Positions 60,242 through 64,000 of a stretch of 64,000 nt of DNA are shown here, piece after piece. The position numbers were made by a program, and so were the translations under genes. The first letter of the stretch is position 1, and each line of letters begins with the position of its first letter. Source of the DNA: Moritella marina ATCC 15381 (GTDB taxonomy: Bacteria; Pseudomonadota; Gammaproteobacteria; Enterobacterales; Moritellaceae); contig NZ_CP044399.1 of NCBI RefSeq assembly GCF_008931805.1, forward strand, positions 4,203,370-4,267,369, in the 5' to 3' direction. The notes under the pieces are model-generated. The model saw only the letters and a list, made by a program, of their open reading frames with translations. It searched no databases and was not told the DNA's origin.

Positions 60242-61165
60242 ATGATTAAGCAAAGAACATTAAAACAAGCTGTACGTGGAACCGGCATCGGTCTACATTC
60301 TGGCAACAAGGTTACCCTAAACCTTCGTCCAGCAGCAGCGAATACTGGTATTATCTATCGCCGTATCGATCTCGACCCTGTGGTTGATTTCAAGGCCGCT
60401 GCAGACATGGTAAAAGATACTATGTTGTGCACTTGTCTGATAAGCGAAGATGGTCACCGTATTTCTACAGTTGAACATATTAATGCGGCATTAGCGGGCC
60501 TTGGTATTGATAATATCATTATCGAAGTTGATGCAGCTGAAATTCCAATTATGGATGGCAGTGCTAGTCCTTTTATTTTCTTGCTGCAAAGTGCGGGCAT
60601 TGAAGAACTGAACTGTGCGAAGAAATTTATTAAAATCAAGCAACCAATCCGTGTTGAAGATGGCGATAAATGGGCTGAATTCTTACCGTCAAACCATGGT
60701 TTCATCATGGATTTACGTATTGAGTTTGACCATCCGGTATTTGAAGGCCAAAATCAGCATATTCGAGCCGATTTTTCTGGCGATTGGTTCCATCAAGAAA
60801 TCAGTCGTGCGCGTACGTTTGGTTTTATGAAAGATATTGAGTATTTACAATCACAAAACCTCGCACTCGGGGGTAGCTTAGACAATGCGATTGTGGTTGA
60901 TGAATTCCGTATTTTAAATGATGACGGTTTACGTTATGACGATGAGTTCGTTAAACATAAAGTACTTGATGCTGTGGGTGATCTGTACTTATCAGGCCAT
61001 TCAATCTTAGGTGAGTTTCGAGCATTCAAAACTGGCCACGGCATGAATAACTTATTACTAAGAGCACTACTTGCTAATCAAGAAGCGTGGGAATTTACCA
61101 CCGTTGACGAAGCACAAGATGCGCCAATTCGTTGGTTAGAGCCAAATTTAACGCTAGCGTTATAA
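60242..61165 (+). CDS. lpxC: UDP-3-O-acyl-GlcNAc deacetylase LpxC
   Basis: LpxC is the zinc deacetylase that commits to lipid A synthesis. The 307-residue product starts [13 protein letters not shown] at ATG 60242 as in E. coli (305 residues); the upstream GTG at 60215 is unsupported. Zinc and catalytic residues lie in [12 protein letters not shown] (near residue 78) and [20 protein letters not shown] (near 238), with the catalytic His in KTGHGMNN. Its last codons GCG TTA TAA begin a degenerate tandem duplication. Confidence 0.96.
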   Translation: MIKQRTLKQAVRGTGIGLHSGNKVTLNLRPAAANTGIIYRRIDLDPVVDFKAAADMVKDTMLCTCLISEDGHRISTVEHINAALAGLGIDNIIIEVDAAEIPIMDGSASPFIFLLQSAGIEELNCAKKFIKIKQPIRVEDGDKWAEFLPSNHGFIMDLRIEFDHPVFEGQNQHIRADFSGDWFHQEISRARTFGFMKDIEYLQSQNLALGGSLDNAIVVDEFRILNDDGLRYDDEFVKHKVLDAVGDLYLSGHSILGEFRAFKTGHGMNNLLLRALLANQEAWEFTTVDEAQDAPIRWLEPNLTLAL

Positions 61166-61198
61166 CCTAAAAAACGGGCGTTATAATCTAAACAAATA
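61157..61198 (+). repeat. Two-copy 21-bp degenerate duplication across the lpxC stop
   Basis: 61157-61177 and 61178-61198 match at 16 of 21 positions, both starting GCGTTATAA. The first copy carries the lpxC stop codon (61163-61165). Confidence 0.6.
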
Positions 61199-61312
61199 GG
61201 TTTAGTATCTCGGAACTGCTATGACAAAGCAGGGCTAAGATAAATACAGATAGAATTGTGGCATCAAATTGTTTATATTTAGTGCCACACATTCATCAGT
61301 TAAAATAAGATT

Positions 61313-62227
61313 ATGAGCGTTACAATTACCTATTCGAATAGTAAACACAGCTATTCAAAATTATTTAATCTTTACTTCTTCATATTTGGCTTAATTGCTG
61401 TCATCGCAGTCTCGATTGCGTCTTCTTGGTTTCTTTATTCAAACTATTCTTCTCAAGCCATTCAGCTTAAAATTGCCAAAACGCAGCAAAAATATCAACA
61501 ACAAGCCGATCAAGTCCTTGCGCTACGTCAAGAAACAGATTTGAAAATAGCCGTGTTTGCGAGTAAAGTTGGCATGATGCAAGCGGAAGTTAACCGTTTA
61601 AGCTTATTAGGTGATGAACTGGCGAAAGATGCCAGTTTGACCCGTGGTGAATTTGATTTTATGCTTAAGCCTGCTATTGGTGGCCCTGTGGATACCGATA
61701 CAAGCTATGCTGTTGATTTACAAACTTTGCTTGAAGAGATGGATTTACTGTCATTAGAAGTAAATAATCGCTCACAACAGCTTTCACTACTTGAAACTAT
61801 GCTATTGAATCACAATATAACAGATGAGGCTGTTTTATCTGGTCGACCTGTTATTGAACGAGGTTCTTGGTTATCGTCCCATTATGGTGTGCGTAAAGAC
61901 CCTTTTACAGGGCGAGAAACCATGCATAAGGGCGTTGATTTTGCAGGTGATAATGGCATGAAGATTATTGCTACGGGCGCTGGTGTTGTCACTTGGTCCG
62001 GAAGACGTTCAGGTTATGGGTTATTAATCGAAATTAATCACGGAAATGGTCTGTCGTCACGTTATGCCCATTCCAAAGAGTTGATCGCTAAAGAAGGTGA
62101 TGTGGTAGGTAAAGGGCAAACTATTGCTATTATGGGAAGTTCAGGGCGCTCTACTGGACCTCATGTGCACTACGAAGTGCTAAAATCGGGACGACAAGTC
62201 GATCCTAAACGCTATGTTTATCGCTAA
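61313..62227 (+). CDS. M23-family (LytM-type) peptidoglycan peptidase or amidase activator
   Basis: This 304-residue protein has an N-terminal membrane segment (about residues 22-43), a coiled coil (about 45-110) and a C-terminal LytM domain with the zinc ligands His205 and Asp209 (HKGVD) and the His284-x-His286 motif, all present. It should therefore be catalytically competent, unlike EnvC/NlpD-type activators. It is a periplasmic, membrane-anchored wall hydrolase by inference. It occupies the position of secM in enterics, between lpxC and secA. The exact name is uncertain. Confidence 0.88.
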   Translation: MSVTITYSNSKHSYSKLFNLYFFIFGLIAVIAVSIASSWFLYSNYSSQAIQLKIAKTQQKYQQQADQVLALRQETDLKIAVFASKVGMMQAEVNRLSLLGDELAKDASLTRGEFDFMLKPAIGGPVDTDTSYAVDLQTLLEEMDLLSLEVNNRSQQLSLLETMLLNHNITDEAVLSGRPVIERGSWLSSHYGVRKDPFTGRETMHKGVDFAGDNGMKIIATGAGVVTWSGRRSGYGLLIEINHGNGLSSRYAHSKELIAKEGDVVGKGQTIAIMGSSGRSTGPHVHYEVLKSGRQVDPKRYVYR

Positions 62228-62273
62228 AATGCTTTAAATTTCAAATAGATTCACAATAACTTTTGGTCATAAA

Positions 62274-64000
62274 ATGTTAACTAATATAATTACAAAAATA
62301 GTCGGTAGCCGCAATGACCGCATTTTAAAAAAATTGCACAAAGTTGTAAAACAAGTTAATCAATTAGAAGCAGATTTTGAAGTATTATCAGATGAAGAAC
62401 TAAAAGCGAAAACGGTTGATTTTCAACAACGTTTCGCTGCTGGTGAATCACTTGATAGCATGTTAGCGGAAGCATTTGCGGTTGTACGTGAAGGTTCTAA
62501 GCGTGTCTTTGGCATGCGTCACTTCGATGTACAGTTATTAGGTGGCATGGTTTTAAATAATAACCAGATCGCTGAAATGCGTACGGGTGAAGGTAAAACA
62601 TTAACAGCTACGCTACCGGCTTATTTAAATGCCATAACAGGTAAAGGCGTACATATTATTACGGTGAATGATTACCTTGCTGCACGTGATGCGGAATGGA
62701 ATCGTGAACTATTTGAATTTTTAGGACTAACAGTTGGCTTGAACGTGTCTGGCATGGATAACATGGCTAAACGCGAAGCATATGCTGCAGATGTGACTTA
62801 CGGCACCAATAATGAATTTGGTTTTGATTATCTGCGTGACAACATGGCGTTTGAACCACAACAGCGTGTTATGCGCCCGTTATACTATGCGGTAATCGAT
62901 GAAGTGGATTCAATCCTAATCGATGAAGCACGTACTCCGCTTATTATCTCTGGCCCAGCTGACGATAGTTCTGAATTGTATACCAAGATTAATACTATTA
63001 TTCCTTTGTTAGAGCAGCAAGAGCAGGAAGATACTGAAGAATATACCGGTGAAGGTCACTACACGGTTGACGAAAAGAACAAGCAAGTATTGTTGACTGA
63101 AAATGGTCAAATCAAAGTTGAAGAAATGCTGAAAGAACGTGGCTTATTAAGCGAAGAAGATTCTTTATTCTCAGCGGCTAATATTTCATTACTACATCAC
63201 ATTAATGCAGCATTGCGTGCGCATACTTTGTTTGAAAAAGATGTTGATTATATTGTCAGTGATGATGGCGAGATCGTTATTGTTGATGAGCACACTGGCC
63301 GTACTATGCCTGGTCGTCGCTGGTCTGAAGGTTTACATCAAGCGGTAGAAGCCCGCGAAGGTGTTAACATTCAAAACGAAAACCAAACATTAGCATCAAT
63401 TACTTTCCAGAATTATTTCCGTATGTATGACAAATTGTCAGGCATGACGGGTACTGCTGATACTGAAGCTTTCGAGTTCCAATCGATCTATAGCCTAGAA
63501 ACGGTGGTATTACCGACTAACAAGCCAATGGCGCGTAAAGACTTTGGTGATCTGGTTTACCTGACTGCGGATGAAAAGCATGTCGCGATCATTGAAGACA
63601 TTAAAGATTGCGTGAAGAGACAACAACCTGTCTTGGTTGGTACTGTCTCGATCGAGAGTTCTGAGTTACTGTCGAATCTACTGAAAAAAGACAAAATAAA
63701 ACATAACGTATTGAATGCTAAATTCCATGAACGTGAAGCTGAAATTGTCGCTGATGCGGGTCGTTCTGGTGCGGTAACTATCGCAACTAATATGGCCGGT
63801 CGTGGTACGGATATCGTGTTAGGTGGTAATTGGCAGACTGAAGTTGATAAATTGAAGAAACCAACAGAAGCGCAAATTGCACATATCAAATCAGAATGGC
63901 AAGTGCGTCATGATGCAGTATTAACAGCAGGTGGTTTACACATCATTGGTACTGAACGTCACGAATCTCGTCGTATTGATAACCAATTACGTGGTCGTTC
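62274..64000 (+). CDS. secA: Preprotein translocase ATPase SecA (5' part, cut by the window edge)
   Basis: SecA drives unfolded preproteins through SecYEG with ATP. The frame opens at ATG 62274 ([21 protein letters not shown]) and is still open at base 64000, giving about 575 of the roughly 900 residues expected. It shows Walker A MRTGEGKT near residue 104, the [12 protein letters not shown] Walker B segment near 209 and the second-domain NMAGRGTDI near 505. It follows the M23 gene by 46 bases. Confidence 0.97.
   Translation, partial: MLTNIITKIVGSRNDRILKKLHKVVKQVNQLEADFEVLSDEELKAKTVDFQQRFAAGESLDSMLAEAFAVVREGSKRVFGMRHFDVQLLGGMVLNNNQIAEMRTGEGKTLTATLPAYLNAITGKGVHIITVNDYLAARDAEWNRELFEFLGLTVGLNVSGMDNMAKREAYAADVTYGTNNEFGFDYLRDNMAFEPQQRVMRPLYYAVIDEVDSILIDEARTPLIISGPADDSSELYTKINTIIPLLEQQEQEDTEEYTGEGHYTVDEKNKQVLLTENGQIKVEEMLKERGLLSEEDSLFSAANISLLHHINAALRAHTLFEKDVDYIVSDDGEIVIVDEHTGRTMPGRRWSEGLHQAVEAREGVNIQNENQTLASITFQNYFRMYDKLSGMTGTADTEAFEFQSIYSLETVVLPTNKPMARKDFGDLVYLTADEKHVAIIEDIKDCVKRQQPVLVGTVSIESSELLSNLLKKDKIKHNVLNAKFHEREAEIVADAGRSGAVTIATNMAGRGTDIVLGGNWQTEVDKLKKPTEAQIAHIKSEWQVRHDAVLTAGGLHIIGTERHESRRIDNQLRGR

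Noticed and set aside
61859-61935. Similarity of WLSSHYGVRKDP in the M23 protein to the SecM arrest sequence (W-I-x4-G-I-R-A-G-P)
   Set aside because: The spacing matches, but S-x-x-G-x-R-x-D-P is the ordinary start of LytM domains, the essential Ala-Gly-Pro end is missing and the motif lies mid-protein. Treated as coincidence.

Overview
The window is a continuous stretch of core chromosome from a marine-type gammaproteobacterium. MSHA pilus genes beside mreB, the darP/pmbA/mgtE/rapZ order, the petABC-sspAB block and an AT-rich base composition (judged by eye) point to the Alteromonadales/Vibrionales side, perhaps a Moritella-like genus. That placement is inference. Nearly every gene is a recognisable housekeeping gene. 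I see no phage, CRISPR array, toxin-antitoxin system, tRNA or integron, and no clearly novel multi-gene system. What is unusual lies between the genes.

Layout. (1) 1-1774: the end of an MSHA pilus operon (tail of an upstream pilin gene, mshD, mshO, mshP). (2) 2014-12975: cell-shape operon mreBCD, then maf, rng, yhdP, nit and tldD. (3) 13095-16605: darP (-), pmbA (+), mgtE (-); TldD and PmbA, the two halves of one protease, lie close together. (4) 16752-24076, minus strand: caxA-kdsD-kdsC-lptC-lptA-lptB-rpoN-hpf-rapZ, covering Kdo synthesis, LPS transport, sigma-54 and ribosome hibernation; ptsN and npr are absent. (5) 24404-25935: ibaG-murA, with no mla genes beside them. (6) 26017-27443: an apparently intact IS3-family (IS150-like) element with a 4-bp target duplication. 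(7) 27483-30478 (-): degS, degQ, zapG; then (+) zapE, coaA, rplM-rpsI, petABC, sspA-sspB. (8) 38444-41874 (-): lpoA-yraN-diaA-dolP; (+) rsmI and the RNase P RNA gene. (9) 43373-61165: the division and cell wall (dcw) cluster rsmH-ftsL-ftsI-murE-murF-mraY-murD-ftsW-murG-murC-ddlB-ftsQ-ftsA-ftsZ-lpxC, then an M23 peptidase gene and secA, which is cut by the window edge.

Functionally the window is dominated by envelope growth: the elongasome scaffold (MreBCD), peptidoglycan precursor synthesis (MurA, MurC-G, MraY, Ddl), septal synthesis and division (FtsL, I, W, Q, A, Z), outer-membrane support (LptA/B/C, KdsC/D, LpxC, LpoA, DolP, YhdP) and envelope proteolysis (DegS, DegQ).

The best observations are: (a) the IS element sits in the loop of what was one bidirectional terminator serving murA and degS, and carries its own terminator ending at the transposase start codon; (b) an 11-copy 18-bp tandem repeat starts inside the murF stop region and makes up nearly all of the untranslated gap before mraY; (c) similar but unrelated small tandem duplications lie at the ddlB/ftsQ, lpxC and ftsI/murE junctions, so the dcw cluster seems to gather them; (d) ptsN, npr, mlaFEDCB, mshQ and mraZ are missing from their common positions.
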